Below are positions 1-9,373 of a stretch of 64,000 nt of DNA, one piece after another (position 1 is the first letter of the stretch; the number at the start of each line of letters is the position of its first letter). A model generated the notes under the pieces. The model was not told the DNA's origin. It searched no databases and was given only the letters and a program-made list of their open reading frames with translations. Origin of the DNA: a virus; IMG/VR virus record IMGVR_UViG_3300009184_000044, positions 1 through 64,000 of that record; one strand, given 5' to 3'. The translations under genes were made by a program, and so were the position numbers.

Positions 1-2541
1 AAAGGTGCTCTAAAAATTCGCTGGGGAACTCCTGGCGACTGGACTCGCTGTGTTCGCCATCTTTCAAAGTATATGGGTGTTCGTGCAAAGGGCTATTGCC
101 AACTTCGCCACAAGGATGCACTTGGATTCTATACTGCTACTCACGCAAAGCTAGATAAGAGCCACAAAAAAGTATTCAGCTCTGACTACGATGAAGCTTT
201 TGCTGGAAGAGTTATTGAGCAATCAGTACTTACTGCTAAAACTAATGAGCTAAAAGCTAGATTTTCTCTTACCGCTGCTGGTGACCCTGCACTAGGTGCA
301 GAGCCAGGTTATGGTGCTCAGTTCTCCATCCCACTAGTTGTCCCGGAGGATATGGAATCTGGCGATGGACGTAAATTCAACCCTAACTCTATAGAGGTTA
401 GAGAGATGCCACTTCCACTTATGTGGCAATACAAGACTGGTGATGGCCACTCTGGGTCTGTTGTAGTTGGACGTATTGATTTCATGGAACGTATTGAAGG
501 TGGAATTGGAAATGCACATGGTGTATTTGACAATGGGCCTTATGGTAAGGAAGCCGAGCGTCTAGTTCGTAATGGATTCCTTCGTGGAGTTTCTGCTGAC
601 CTTGATAAATTTGAAGCAAAAGAAAGTAAAGCGTCTGAGGCTGGAGTCAAGGCTGATACTGAACTTGGTAAAGACAAACTAACAATCAACCACGCTCGAG
701 TTATGGGCGTAACTATCGTACCTAAGCCTGCATTCCAAGAATGCATCATTACTATCGTTGACGGGCCGGAGCCTGTCGAGGAGGAAACTATGATTCCTAA
801 AGATGGAATTTATGAAGAATCTATTGATGGCAACTTAGAGCCTGCAAATAATGCTCTAACCGCATCTGGATTCCTTAGCCACCCAATCCCAGTAACCCCA
901 CCAGAGACTTGGTTTACTAACCCTAAACTGGATAAGGCTACACCACTAACTATTGATGATAGCGGACGTGTCTATGGTCACATTGCTGCTTGGCATGTGA
1001 ACCACATTGGTATGCCAAACGCTACCAAGCCACCTCGCTCTCGTAGCAACTATGCCTACTTCCACACCGGTGTTTGCCGTACCGACACTGGTAAAGATAT
1101 GCCTGTTGGTCAGCTAACTCTTGCTGGTGGACATGCATCTCTTCGTGCAGATGCTGCTCAGGCTGCTAAGCACTATGATGACACTGCTTCTGCTATTGCT
1201 GATGTTCACGCTGGCGAAGACCGCCATGGAATTTGGGTAGCAGGTGCTCTACGTCCTGACGTAAATGAGGCTCAGATTCGTGCTCTGCGCGCATCAGCTC
1301 CTTCTGGAGACTGGCGTCCAATTGGTGGCTCACTTGAACTTGTTGCTGTCTGTCAAGTAAACGTTCCAGGATTCCCTATCGCTCGTGCAATGGTTGCATC
1401 TGGTGAAGTTGTAGCACTTGTTGCTGCTGGTGCTTACGAAATGGCAATGATGAAACTTGACATCGTTGGACAGTTGAACATGAAGTCTAGACTTCTTGGC
1501 GAACTATCTGCTGGTGTTGCTACTTTAAATATTGGCGAGCGTCTTCAGGCCAAACGTCTTGACATGGAGTTTGGCTACATGTCTCGTGACGAGCGTATGA
1601 AACTTGCTGATAAAGGTGAGGCTCTTCCTGATGGCTCATACCCAATTAGTAGCGTCTCTGACCTTCGAAATGCAATTCAGGCTTATGGTCGTTCAAAAGA
1701 ATCTGACCGTGCTAAGGTTCGTAAGCACATTATCAAGCGTGCTGGAAAACTAAAAGCTAGACACCTTATCCCGGCTGAGTGGCAGAGTGCTGCATCTAAT
1801 GAGGCTGCATCTACACTATCCACTATGCGTGACAGAATCTCAGCTTTGACTGCTGCTATCCCTACTCCAGTTGATGTCCCTGACCAGCTGGTTGAGCAGG
1901 TAAAAACTGCTAAGGAAAATGCTGATGCTGAGGCTAAGGCAGAGCAAGACGCTATCGATTTTAGAAAAGATAATCCTGGCGTACCTATGCCGCAGAATGC
2001 AGAACAAGTTTATGACCCTGCTACTGGCCGTATGAAGTACACTGCTAAAACTCAGCCACGCGATAACCGTGGTAAGTTCCGTAAGGTTCTTGCTCGACTA
2101 AAGCAAGACCTTGGTGTTGCTGGTCTTCAGAGTGTTCTCAAGAAAGTTGAAGCAACTGAGAACATGGAGTTTGCTGGAAACTATGCTGAGGCAGATAAGT
2201 CTGCTGGACAGCTGATTGGAATTGTTGACCGCCTAGACTCAGGTGCTCTAGATGCTACTAGCCTAGAGAACGTGCGTACTACCGCAAAAGAACTTGGAAG
2301 TGTTATTGCTAACCTTCCTCTACCTTTTACCAACCAAGCACAAAAGGTTAGGTATAGTGACCTTCCACCTACATTGAAGACCCTTATCGACGATATGGTA
2401 ACTCGTGTGGAGAAGAAGATTGGCAAAAAGGACGCAGATATTGCTACGGCAGAACTGCGTGCGTTTAAGTCTGGAGCAGACGTTTACAGCCAATCTGAGA
2501 TTTCATCTCATTTAGCAACGCTGCTCCGACTCCTTACCTAA
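1..2541 (+). CDS. Capsid maturation protease, C-terminal part (partial at left edge)
   Basis: The reading frame is open back to base 1, so the true start lies left of the window; the ATG at 73 is internal. Around bases 300-790 there is an HK97-type prohead protease (S78/U35-like) core. A candidate catalytic His sits in GDGHSG near base 450 and a candidate Ser in GVSADLD near base 590. A second conserved region follows (about 930-1430, with CRTDTGK and HGIWVAGALRP), then Arg/Lys- and Ala/Glu-rich helices. Proteins of this family cleave the scaffold and capsid N-termini during head assembly. The gene sits directly before the major capsid protein, as expected. Its large size suggests fusion to a portal-associated or MuF-like part. 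The protease role is fairly sure; the function of the C-terminal 500 residues is not. Confidence 0.82.
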   Translation, partial: KGALKIRWGTPGDWTRCVRHLSKYMGVRAKGYCQLRHKDALGFYTATHAKLDKSHKKVFSSDYDEAFAGRVIEQSVLTAKTNELKARFSLTAAGDPALGAEPGYGAQFSIPLVVPEDMESGDGRKFNPNSIEVREMPLPLMWQYKTGDGHSGSVVVGRIDFMERIEGGIGNAHGVFDNGPYGKEAERLVRNGFLRGVSADLDKFEAKESKASEAGVKADTELGKDKLTINHARVMGVTIVPKPAFQECIITIVDGPEPVEEETMIPKDGIYEESIDGNLEPANNALTASGFLSHPIPVTPPETWFTNPKLDKATPLTIDDSGRVYGHIAAWHVNHIGMPNATKPPRSRSNYAYFHTGVCRTDTGKDMPVGQLTLAGGHASLRADAAQAAKHYDDTASAIADVHAGEDRHGIWVAGALRPDVNEAQIRALRASAPSGDWRPIGGSLELVAVCQVNVPGFPIARAMVASGEVVALVAAGAYEMAMMKLDIVGQLNMKSRLLGELSAGVATLNIGERLQAKRLDMEFGYMSRDERMKLADKGEALPDGSYPISSVSDLRNAIQAYGRSKESDRAKVRKHIIKRAGKLKARHLIPAEWQSAASNEAASTLSTMRDRISALTAAIPTPVDVPDQLVEQVKTAKENADAEAKAEQDAIDFRKDNPGVPMPQNAEQVYDPATGRMKYTAKTQPRDNRGKFRKVLARLKQDLGVAGLQSVLKKVEATENMEFAGNYAEADKSAGQLIGIVDRLDSGALDATSLENVRTTAKELGSVIANLPLPFTNQAQKVRYSDLPPTLKTLIDDMVTRVEKKIGKKDADIATAELRAFKSGADVYSQSEISSHLATLLRLLT

Positions 2542-2619
2542 AAAGTAAGGTAAAATTAGTGATAGGTGGAGTGCCTCAGCGTGCTACGTTTTGAGTCCCT
2601 CAGCCTTGACTGTTCACCA

Positions 2620-2637
2620 GGATATCAAAAGATATCC
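2620..2637 (+). promoter_or_regulatory. Stem-loop before the capsid gene
   Basis: GGATATC, loop AAAA, GATATCC: a perfect 7-bp hairpin in the 126-base gap between the protease and capsid genes. No T-run follows, so it is not a typical terminator. It lies about 20 bases before the Shine-Dalgarno TAAGGAGG and could be an mRNA processing or stability element for capsid expression. Confidence 0.5.
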
Positions 2638-2667
2638 GATAACTACAAACTGGCCTAAGGAGGTACA

Positions 2668-4833
2668 GTGGACCAAATCAAATCCCAGCTGGATACACTG
2701 ACAGAACTCGCTGACGAACAAGTCGCCGAACTACAGTCATCTATCATCAGCCAATTTGAAGCGGTTGAGGGCGAAGAACCCACTCCTGAAACAGTTGATG
2801 CTATGACGTCACTTGCTGACGCTTTAGACACCGTCCGTGGTGAGCTTTCACGCCGTGAGGTACTAGCTGCAGAGCTAGCCGCTAAGGCAGCTGAGGCAAC
2901 CGCACGAGTAAAAGGCGAAGACGACGTTCAAACCGATGGAGAGGCAATGACCGACAATTCAGAAACCCCAGAAGCACCGATGGAGGAAGCACCGATGGAA
3001 GAAGTTCCAATGGATGCTCCTGTTGAAGAAGCTCCTGTAGAAGAAGTTCCAGCAGAAGAAATGCCTGCTGAAGAAGTTCCTGCAGAAGGTAGCCCTGAAG
3101 AAGAGGCCGGCGAAACTCCAGTCGAGGAAGATGAAGAGAAGAAGAAGGAAGCTTCTGAATACTCTGCTGAAACCGAGACCGCATCAATTATTGAAGGAGA
3201 TGGCTCAGAGCTATCTACCGAAAGCACACCAGAAGTTGTTGCCGATGCAGCACCTTCAGAACCAACCCACCAAGAAACTATTGCTCCTAACGAGCAGGAA
3301 GGGCAGGCCCCAGTGACCGCCGCAGCTGAAGAGAGCTTTAACGCTCCAGCAGACCGTCAGCCTGTAATCCAAGTAACCGAGGCCCCAGTAGCAATTACTG
3401 CTGGTGCTGACATCCCTGGATACACAGCTGGCTCAACCATTAACGACATGACCGAAGTTGCAGCAGCAATGGAGAAGAGAATTCATTCTCTACGTCGTGT
3501 TAACGGAGGAGATGGAGAGCAGCACATCGTTGCATCTATCACAACCCATTACCCAGAAGAGCGTATTCTTTCAACAGATGCTCTTTCAAACCAGGCTAAG
3601 ATTAACGCAGTTGTAGGCCAGGATGCACTTGTTGCTTCTGGTGGACACGCTGCTCCATTCGAAGTCAAGTATGACATTTACAACATCGGTTCAACCACCG
3701 ACCGTCCAGTACGTGACATGCTACCTAGATTCCAAGCAGACCGCGGCGGTATCCGTTTTGTTACTCCACCTAAGTTTGCTGGTGCAACATACGATAGCGC
3801 AGTAGGTATTTGGACAGCAGGTATCGACCAGTACGGAGCAAACGGACTAACTGCATTGTCACTTAGCGCGACTGCAATTTCTGGTAGCTCAGGTGCATGG
3901 GTAATTGGTGTAACTAGCAACACTATTCCAGTTGGCGCAAAGGTCACCTTTGGTACTGTTGGAACTGCTACAACACTAAGCAACGTCACAGCTAACGTGA
4001 CTGCGTCAACAAGCACCACTATTACCATCGACAGCACTGCTGCACTATCAGGCACTCCGTCTTCTGGTACCGTGTCTCCTGTGACAGTGAAGGGTTCATA
4101 CACTGTAGTTTCAGCTGCTGAAAATACCGTCTCAACTGACGCTATTACTCTACAGCTACAGTTCGGTAACTTGATGACTCGTGCTTACCCAGAGTTGATT
4201 GCTCGTCACAACGAACTTGCTCTAGTACAGCACGCTCGTGAAGCTGAGCAGAACCTACTAAGCAAAATTGGTACAGCTTCTACATCAGTAGTTACTAGTT
4301 CAACAATCGGTCTAGGTCGTGACTTCCTAGTTCAGGTTCGTCGTGCAGCAGTTGCTTACCGTTCACGTCACCGTATCTCCCCTAGCACTCAGCTAAAGGC
4401 GATTGTTCCACTGTGGCTATACGATGCAATGGCAGCAGACCTAACCTTGGCTCTTCCAGGAGATGGAACTATTTCTGTTTCAGCTGCTGAAATCCAGGGC
4501 TACCTAGCTGCAAGCAACGTAACTCTAGTTGGCTCACCAGACCTAAACTCCTTCGGAGCTCAGTCTGGTAGCGGTGCTAGCATTAACGCATTCCCAGCTA
4601 CCTTTGACTGGTACCTATTCGCAGAGGGTTCATTCTTGTTCCTTGATGGCGGTACTCTAGACCTAGGTATCATCCGTGACAGCTCTCTAGTTGGCACAAA
4701 CGACTACAAGATGTTCCTTGAAACCTTCGAGAACATTGCCTTTGTTGGTATCGAATCTCTAAAGATTACTTCAACATACAAGGTCAACGGTGTGACCGCT
4801 GCCGCAGCAACTGCAGTAGCGTATACCGCTTAA
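2668..4833 (+). CDS. Major capsid protein with acidic scaffold-like N-terminal region
   Basis: It has a GTG start with a strong Shine-Dalgarno (TAAGGAGG, 2656-2663). Residues 1-90 are helical (DQIKSQLDTLTEL..). Residues about 100-170 are a highly acidic Pro/Glu repeat built on units such as EEAPMEEVP and EEVPAEE, and the region up to about 230 is also low complexity. From about residue 245 the protein looks like an HK97-fold major capsid protein, with DRPVRDMLPRFQADRGG and a C-terminal TFENIAFVGIESLKITSTY strand pair. An insertion rich in Thr/Ser/Gly/Val (about 400-480) interrupts the capsid domain and looks like an exposed beta domain. The N-terminal part probably acts as a built-in scaffold (delta domain) removed by the upstream protease. 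The capsid assignment is well supported; the cleavage is inferred. Confidence 0.85.
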   Translation: MDQIKSQLDTLTELADEQVAELQSSIISQFEAVEGEEPTPETVDAMTSLADALDTVRGELSRREVLAAELAAKAAEATARVKGEDDVQTDGEAMTDNSETPEAPMEEAPMEEVPMDAPVEEAPVEEVPAEEMPAEEVPAEGSPEEEAGETPVEEDEEKKKEASEYSAETETASIIEGDGSELSTESTPEVVADAAPSEPTHQETIAPNEQEGQAPVTAAAEESFNAPADRQPVIQVTEAPVAITAGADIPGYTAGSTINDMTEVAAAMEKRIHSLRRVNGGDGEQHIVASITTHYPEERILSTDALSNQAKINAVVGQDALVASGGHAAPFEVKYDIYNIGSTTDRPVRDMLPRFQADRGGIRFVTPPKFAGATYDSAVGIWTAGIDQYGANGLTALSLSATAISGSSGAWVIGVTSNTIPVGAKVTFGTVGTATTLSNVTANVTASTSTTITIDSTAALSGTPSSGTVSPVTVKGSYTVVSAAENTVSTDAITLQLQFGNLMTRAYPELIARHNELALVQHAREAEQNLLSKIGTASTSVVTSSTIGLGRDFLVQVRRAAVAYRSRHRISPSTQLKAIVPLWLYDAMAADLTLALPGDGTISVSAAEIQGYLAASNVTLVGSPDLNSFGAQSGSGASINAFPATFDWYLFAEGSFLFLDGGTLDLGIIRDSSLVGTNDYKMFLETFENIAFVGIESLKITSTYKVNGVTAAAATAVAYTA

Positions 4834-4849
4834 TAGTTCCAATTTGGCG

Positions 4850-4877
4850 GGTGGTGCTTCAGAAATGGAGCACCACC
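4850..4877 (+). promoter_or_regulatory. Strong stem-loop after the capsid gene
   Basis: GGTGGTGCT pairs with AGCACCACC over 9 bp around a 10-base loop, 16 bases after the capsid stop. There is no T-run. It may protect the 3' end of abundant capsid mRNA or partly stop transcription into the next gene. Confidence 0.55.
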
Positions 4878-4913
4878 TACCACCAAAACTTTAGATTTAT
4901 TTAAGGATTTCGA

Positions 4914-5795
4914 ATGGCTTTCCCTAAGAATGGCGTGGTAGAGGCACCAAAGATTGTGCCGTCTGCTTTCGGCCTACTCGCTGTAGTCAAGCCTGAAAAC
5001 TCGGCTGACGAGGATATGTGGATTCGCGGTTTCTCACAGGAGTTTGAAACCGAACTTTATTCAGTAAAAAACTTGGACGATACTAATACTACTAGTTCTG
5101 TACTTGTAGCTGAAGGTGTTCCTAACTATTTTACCAAAATTGACCCGTTTTTTATTGAAGTACAAGAAGTTCGTTCGACTCTTGGATTACTAGGTCTTGA
5201 CCGTATTGCACGTCTAACACGTCAAATTGAAGGCATTACTCAAGATGCTATGGAAAAAGAGTTGTGGGACGGTGCAATTCGTAAAGGTGCATCTCACGAT
5301 AACAAGGCTTTATCCTCTTCTACAGCAATTATTGTTAATAGTGGGACTGCTCTCTCTCCTAGGTTAGCACTTGCATACCTAGAGCAACATATTGGTGAAT
5401 ATTCTGAAGCCGGAGAGCAGGGGGTAATTCATATGACTCGAGATATAGCTGCTGCATTATCTAGCAATAACCAAATGCTATTTCACTCCAAAGACGGTGA
5501 CCACCTACAAACTTTTGGTGGTACTCCAGTTGTTATTGGGTCCGGCTATACAGGTAACGGACCTGATGGTGCAACAGGAGCAACTGCCACACATACTAAC
5601 AAATGGATGTACGCAACCGGTACCATGCGTACATATGTAGGTAATGTTGACATCGTAAACGACAATCTGGCACAGGGTTACGACGTGTCCGGAAACAAAA
5701 ATGACATGCGTCTCAAAGCAATCCGCCCTGCTGCAGTTTACTTTGACACATCCATCCACCTAGCTGTCAGAGTCAATCTGACACTATTAACATAA
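4914..5795 (+). CDS. Second capsid-like virion protein
   Basis: This 293-residue protein follows the major capsid gene. The middle (IARLTRQIEGITQDAMEKE, then SPRLALAYLEQHI and GVIHMTRDIAAAL) and the end (YATGTMRTYVGNVDIVNDN, then LKAIRPAAVYFDTSIHLAVRV) have the helix-then-strand plan of HK97-fold coat proteins. Similar proteins are known downstream of the capsid gene in actinobacterial phages and are usually called head or structural proteins. It may form pentamers, decorate the capsid or act at the head-tail interface. The start follows AAGGATTTCG at 4902-4911. It is surely a virion gene from its position; the fold is my reading of the pattern, and no catalytic motif is visible. Confidence 0.6.
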   Translation: MAFPKNGVVEAPKIVPSAFGLLAVVKPENSADEDMWIRGFSQEFETELYSVKNLDDTNTTSSVLVAEGVPNYFTKIDPFFIEVQEVRSTLGLLGLDRIARLTRQIEGITQDAMEKELWDGAIRKGASHDNKALSSSTAIIVNSGTALSPRLALAYLEQHIGEYSEAGEQGVIHMTRDIAAALSSNNQMLFHSKDGDHLQTFGGTPVVIGSGYTGNGPDGATGATATHTNKWMYATGTMRTYVGNVDIVNDNLAQGYDVSGNKNDMRLKAIRPAAVYFDTSIHLAVRVNLTLLT

Positions 5796-5817
5796 CAATT
5801 AAGAAGGAGCAAAGGCA

Positions 5818-7170
5818 ATGCCTACTCAAGACTATGCAGCAAGCATCCAGGGTGTGTCAATCCGTGTCACCCGTCTGGACGCTGCTGGAAACCTACTAAC
5901 CGGCCCGCAGGATAGCTACACTACCTCGGCCTTCATGCGTGTTTCATTTACCCCTGAATATGAAGAGGGCGATGAAATTACCGAAAAGGGTGCTAATGGT
6001 GTTGTATGTGTATCATACAAAGCCCCAGACACTCTAAAGAGAATCACAATGGAACTCGCTATCTGTGAGCCAGACCCAGAGCTTTCTGCTCTACTATCTG
6101 GTGGTCTACTGCTTCGCAAGAACGTTGGAACTACTCTTGACCCTAACAACCAGTCAATCGGTTGGGCTGCTCCAGGTGTTGGAGATGACCCTGCTGGTAA
6201 CGGTGTTGCAGTTGAGGCTTGGTCTCACGCAGTGTCAGGTGGAAAGCGTGCTGGTGTTATGCCTTATTTCCACTGGGTATTCCCATATGCTAAGTTCCGT
6301 CAGTCAGGTGACCGTGTTATTGAAAACGGTCTATTGGCTAATACATTCGAAGGTTATGGCCTTGGAAACGTAAACTTCAAGTCAGGTATCGACGGCCGCT
6401 GGGAGTTCCCTGTTGCTGCAGAGCGTCCATATGCTTACGCACGCAGTTCATGGGCACCTCTTGGTCTTCGTGGACTCTACACTTGGACCGATAACTCAAC
6501 TGACCAGGTTACATTTACTGCGTCTAACGCCCTACAGCCAAGTACAATCACTGTAAGCACTGCTCTACTAGATACCAACGTAGCTAGCCTTAGATTCAGC
6601 AATGACCCTAAGATTGAAATTGGAGACCAGATTTATGTAACTAATGTCGGTAACTCATTCGATGGAACCTACTCAGTTTCTGCTGTTGCTCCATTTACCA
6701 CAACATTTGCTACTGCTAACATAACAAGCAACATACTTAAGTACACTGGTACTAACCTAACTCTAGTTGCTGGTGACGTAATTACTGTAACTGACTACGT
6801 CAATACTGCGCTTAATGGCACTGCAATGACAGTCTTAACTGCTAATACTACTACAGTAACTGTTGCTAAGACCAACGTAGATGTCCCAACAGTAACTGCT
6901 ACAGGTAACGTATCTATTACGAACGCTAGAGTCAGCTATGCTAAGGTAGCATCAAACGTTGCATTGTTCACTGTTGTATCACCTGCGCGTGTTCAGCTAT
7001 CTAACTCTACAACTGAGGTCCGCCCTGCTACTCCAGTTGCAACTGCTACACTTACTCACACTGGAGCTAATGACGAGTTCAACGTTCCTGGTAGCGTAGT
7101 CTATAACCCAGCTAACGTAATTGATAACATTATCGTTGCTAACGAGACTGGCTCAACTGCAGCCAACTAA
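5818..7170 (+). CDS. Probable major tail (tube) protein with added beta modules
   Basis: Residues 1-230 form a single domain (SIRVTRLDAAGN, SFTPEYEEGDEITEK, APDTLKRITMELAIC) resembling actinophage major tail proteins. No other tube candidate lies between the neck genes and the tail assembly chaperones, which supports this role. Residues from about 240 carry two small Thr-rich beta modules of the GDQIYV...FDGTYSVSAV type, also seen in the baseplate proteins, and then a terminal Thr/Val-rich segment. The tube would carry these outside the tail shaft. Shine-Dalgarno AAGGAG lies 11-12 bases before the ATG. An unusual point is its position before the head-tail connector genes. A minor head protein is the main alternative. 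Confidence 0.55.
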   Translation: MPTQDYAASIQGVSIRVTRLDAAGNLLTGPQDSYTTSAFMRVSFTPEYEEGDEITEKGANGVVCVSYKAPDTLKRITMELAICEPDPELSALLSGGLLLRKNVGTTLDPNNQSIGWAAPGVGDDPAGNGVAVEAWSHAVSGGKRAGVMPYFHWVFPYAKFRQSGDRVIENGLLANTFEGYGLGNVNFKSGIDGRWEFPVAAERPYAYARSSWAPLGLRGLYTWTDNSTDQVTFTASNALQPSTITVSTALLDTNVASLRFSNDPKIEIGDQIYVTNVGNSFDGTYSVSAVAPFTTTFATANITSNILKYTGTNLTLVAGDVITVTDYVNTALNGTAMTVLTANTTTVTVAKTNVDVPTVTATGNVSITNARVSYAKVASNVALFTVVSPARVQLSNSTTEVRPATPVATATLTHTGANDEFNVPGSVVYNPANVIDNIIVANETGSTAAN

Positions 7171-7185
7171 TTAGCTAACTGAGTA

Positions 7186-7219
7186 GGGCGGTGCATCCAA
7201 TAACTTGGGTGTGCCGCCC
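7186..7219 (+). terminator. Long stem-loop between tail-tube and adaptor genes
   Basis: A 13-bp stem (GGGCGGTGCATCC with GGGTGTGCCGCCC, with G-U pairs) closes the 8-base loop AATAACTT. It lies 15 bases after the stop codon. No clear T-run follows, so it may be a partial terminator or an mRNA-stabilising element that sets expression of the abundant proteins upstream apart from the connector genes downstream. Confidence 0.55.
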
Positions 7220-7242
7220 GCTTAGTTTCACAATGGAGAATT

Positions 7243-8352
7243 ATGAGTAATAATTTATGGGTTCAGCCAGAAGACCTTGGCGACTATGCTTACTCTGAGT
7301 ATGCCACCGAGGCGGCTCAAACAGCATCGTTTATGCTTTGGGCTATGTCTGGTCGTAAATATACTGGCGTAACAACAGTTACTGAAAGATATACCTGTGT
7401 GCTTAGAAATAATCGCATGGGACCATCAACTAAAACTAATTCTCCTGTACTTTTTGGTGGAGATGTTTACAACATCCCATCAGGAGACTACGATGAGTAT
7501 TCAGAACTCACCGCAGATGGCCTCTCTCCCGACGCCCGCATCCGTCTTCGCGGAAGACCAATTGTAAAAATTATTGCTATGCGTAATAAAACTGGTGCTA
7601 TTTTAGACCCGTCTAGTTATTACCTAGTAGACCATTCAACTATTCACGTTGTTGCTGGTACCCCTTGGACTCCTTGCAATACAGAAATTACCTATACCTA
7701 CGGAACCCCTGTTCCTATAGCCGGAAAGATGGCTGCTAGAACTCTTGCTATGGAGTTTGCCAAACTTTGGGCTGGAGATGATGACTGTGCTCTACCTCAG
7801 CGTGTTACCTCTGTTTCTCGTCAGGGCGTCTCTTACACAATCCTTGACAACCAGGAGTTCATCGATGAACTTCGCACTGGTATCTACGCAATCGACCTTT
7901 TCTTAAAAACAGTAAACCCAGACAATGCCAGACGCAAGGCTAAAGTATTTACTCCTGATGTTCCTCGCGGTCGCCGTTATACAGCAAAGCCTCTATACCT
8001 AACTGCTGATGCAAAGTATGACGTAAACGTTCACGGAGCTACTGCAGGAACTTGGACTTCGGTTGGAACAACATCTAATTTGACCGCTCTTGTAGACGAT
8101 GTTGGCTGGACTCCAGTTGTAACTCTTCGTAACTACGGTGGTACTAAATCTGTAGATTTAGATACAGGAGCAATTAGCGTAAACACAACTACTAACGTTG
8201 TAACCTTTAGCGTCTCTTACGACAAAGCATTTGCAGCAATTGGTATGGTAGACCCTGGGACTTGGACTCTTTACGCAACTAAAACTGTTGCTGGTGTTTC
8301 TACTATCTCACAACTTGCTACTGGTAACTTAACCATAAGAATGTGGCCGTAA
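7243..8352 (+). CDS. Head-to-tail adaptor with C-terminal Ig-like domain
   Basis: The N-terminal 220 residues resemble gp6/gp15-like head-tail adaptors of actinophages: an early helix with ASFMLWAMSGRKYTGV, then a beta region (IRLRGRPIVKIIAMRN) and the helix KMAARTLAMEFAKLWAGDD. The adaptor ring binds under the portal and guides DNA into the neck. Residues from about 245 (KPLYLTADAKYDVNVHG to NLTIRMWP) form an added beta-sandwich-like domain that is not part of a minimal adaptor and probably points outwards as a collar decoration. Shine-Dalgarno GGAG is at 7234-7237. The role is likely; the C-terminal extension is unusual. Confidence 0.65.
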   Translation: MSNNLWVQPEDLGDYAYSEYATEAAQTASFMLWAMSGRKYTGVTTVTERYTCVLRNNRMGPSTKTNSPVLFGGDVYNIPSGDYDEYSELTADGLSPDARIRLRGRPIVKIIAMRNKTGAILDPSSYYLVDHSTIHVVAGTPWTPCNTEITYTYGTPVPIAGKMAARTLAMEFAKLWAGDDDCALPQRVTSVSRQGVSYTILDNQEFIDELRTGIYAIDLFLKTVNPDNARRKAKVFTPDVPRGRRYTAKPLYLTADAKYDVNVHGATAGTWTSVGTTSNLTALVDDVGWTPVVTLRNYGGTKSVDLDTGAISVNTTTNVVTFSVSYDKAFAAIGMVDPGTWTLYATKTVAGVSTISQLATGNLTIRMWP

Positions 8353-8366
8353 AGGTATAAAAATAC

Positions 8367-8864
8367 ATGAGAGACTTAAACGCAGTTGATTCTGAGGCAC
8401 TACGCCTCAAGAATATGCTTGACGGGGTACTGGAACGTGTGCAGAGTGTATATCAAAGCTACAACGTTCCACTACCTAATCGCCAGTATTGGATGATTGG
8501 TGAGCCAGCCTTAGACTGCGAGCAAGTTGTTGTTGCCTTTGACCAGCTATATTTAGGAACTCCGGGAGATGAGATTGCTCAGCCAAACCGATGCAATGTT
8601 CCTCGTAGTGCTACGTTCCGTATTCTAATTGCCAGAGAAGTTGCTGTTGTTGGAGTAAATGGTCGCCCACCGACGGGTGAAAAGATTCAGCAGACTTCTG
8701 TACTACCAACAATTGACGCTTGGATTCTTATGGAGACTGTTCGTGAATTTGATATGTGGGATGAAAGCGGTTATGGTCTTGGCGTTGTTGCTAGCTTAGA
8801 AATTGCTGGACCTGAAGGTGGATTCAACACAGTGGGGCTCAGACTAACGATGGCAGTTCCTTAA
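8367..8864 (+). CDS. Tail terminator-like protein
   Basis: A 165-residue protein with the pattern of actinophage tail terminators: CEQVVVAFDQLYLGTPGDE, then PRSATFRILIAREVAVVG, a helix (IDAWILMETVREFDMW) and a last strand pair ending GLRLTMAVP. Such proteins form a hexamer capping the tail tube and joining it to the neck. It lies 14 bases after the adaptor and one base before the next gene, so the neck genes appear co-translated. A head-tail stopper is the alternative. Confidence 0.6.
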   Translation: MRDLNAVDSEALRLKNMLDGVLERVQSVYQSYNVPLPNRQYWMIGEPALDCEQVVVAFDQLYLGTPGDEIAQPNRCNVPRSATFRILIAREVAVVGVNGRPPTGEKIQQTSVLPTIDAWILMETVREFDMWDESGYGLGVVASLEIAGPEGGFNTVGLRLTMAVP

Positions 8865-8865
8865 A

Positions 8866-9291
8866 ATGGCTGTCTCGAGGTACAGGCTTCAAATATATGA
8901 TTCCAAACTTAACGTATTTTTAAATACCCCTAATTCAGGGGACCGCAAGGATTTGTGGAAGTATATTGAACGCCACCTAAAACTTGCAGTATTTGCATCT
9001 AAAAAAGATGTTGGTGTTAGAACTGGTGCTCTGCGTGCTAGTATTTCTGGATATCATTTGGGAAATGTTACTGGTCAATATGCTGGTGTTCGTGCCGTTA
9101 GACCTTATGCTTTGATGCATCACGAGGGAACTAGACCACATCTTATAAAACCAAACTCAGCTCCTAAATTGGTTTTTATGAGCAAAAGTCGAATTATTAA
9201 AACCTCTCTTGTTCACCACCCAGGAACTAAGCCAAATCCATTCTTACGAAAAAATTTAGATATTCTTGCTGGTATCCGAGGACCTAAATAG
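8866..9291 (+). CDS. HK97 gp10-like neck/tail completion protein
   Basis: A 141-residue protein with the hallmark VGVRTGALRASISGY followed by YAGVRAVRPYALMHHEGTRPH and a terminal FLRKNLDILAG helix. This matches the HK97 gp10-like family of neck or tail-completion proteins, which act at the head-tail joint. The start ATG directly follows the stop of the upstream gene (TAAAATG), so translation is probably coupled. It precedes the tail assembly chaperones as usual. Confidence 0.7.
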   Translation: MAVSRYRLQIYDSKLNVFLNTPNSGDRKDLWKYIERHLKLAVFASKKDVGVRTGALRASISGYHLGNVTGQYAGVRAVRPYALMHHEGTRPHLIKPNSAPKLVFMSKSRIIKTSLVHHPGTKPNPFLRKNLDILAGIRGPK

Positions 9292-9322
9292 GCAATCTCA
9301 GGGCATAGTACAATAGACATAG

Positions 9323-9340
9323 GCGTTATGCAACGCTTTT
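9323..9340 (+). terminator. Weak hairpin with T-run
   Basis: GCGTT, loop ATGC, AACGC, then TTTT. The 5-bp stem lies in the 82-base gap before the tail assembly chaperones. It may lower transcription into the chaperone and tape measure genes. A TACAAT box lies just upstream at 9309-9314 but has no convincing -35. Confidence 0.35.
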
Positions 9341-9373
9341 CTACTACAACTACAAAAGAAAGATACTACTAAG

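Noticed and set aside
3678-4103. Minus-strand ORF within the capsid gene
   Set aside because: It mirrors the Thr/Val-rich insertion of the capsid gene and has no promoter or ribosome site.
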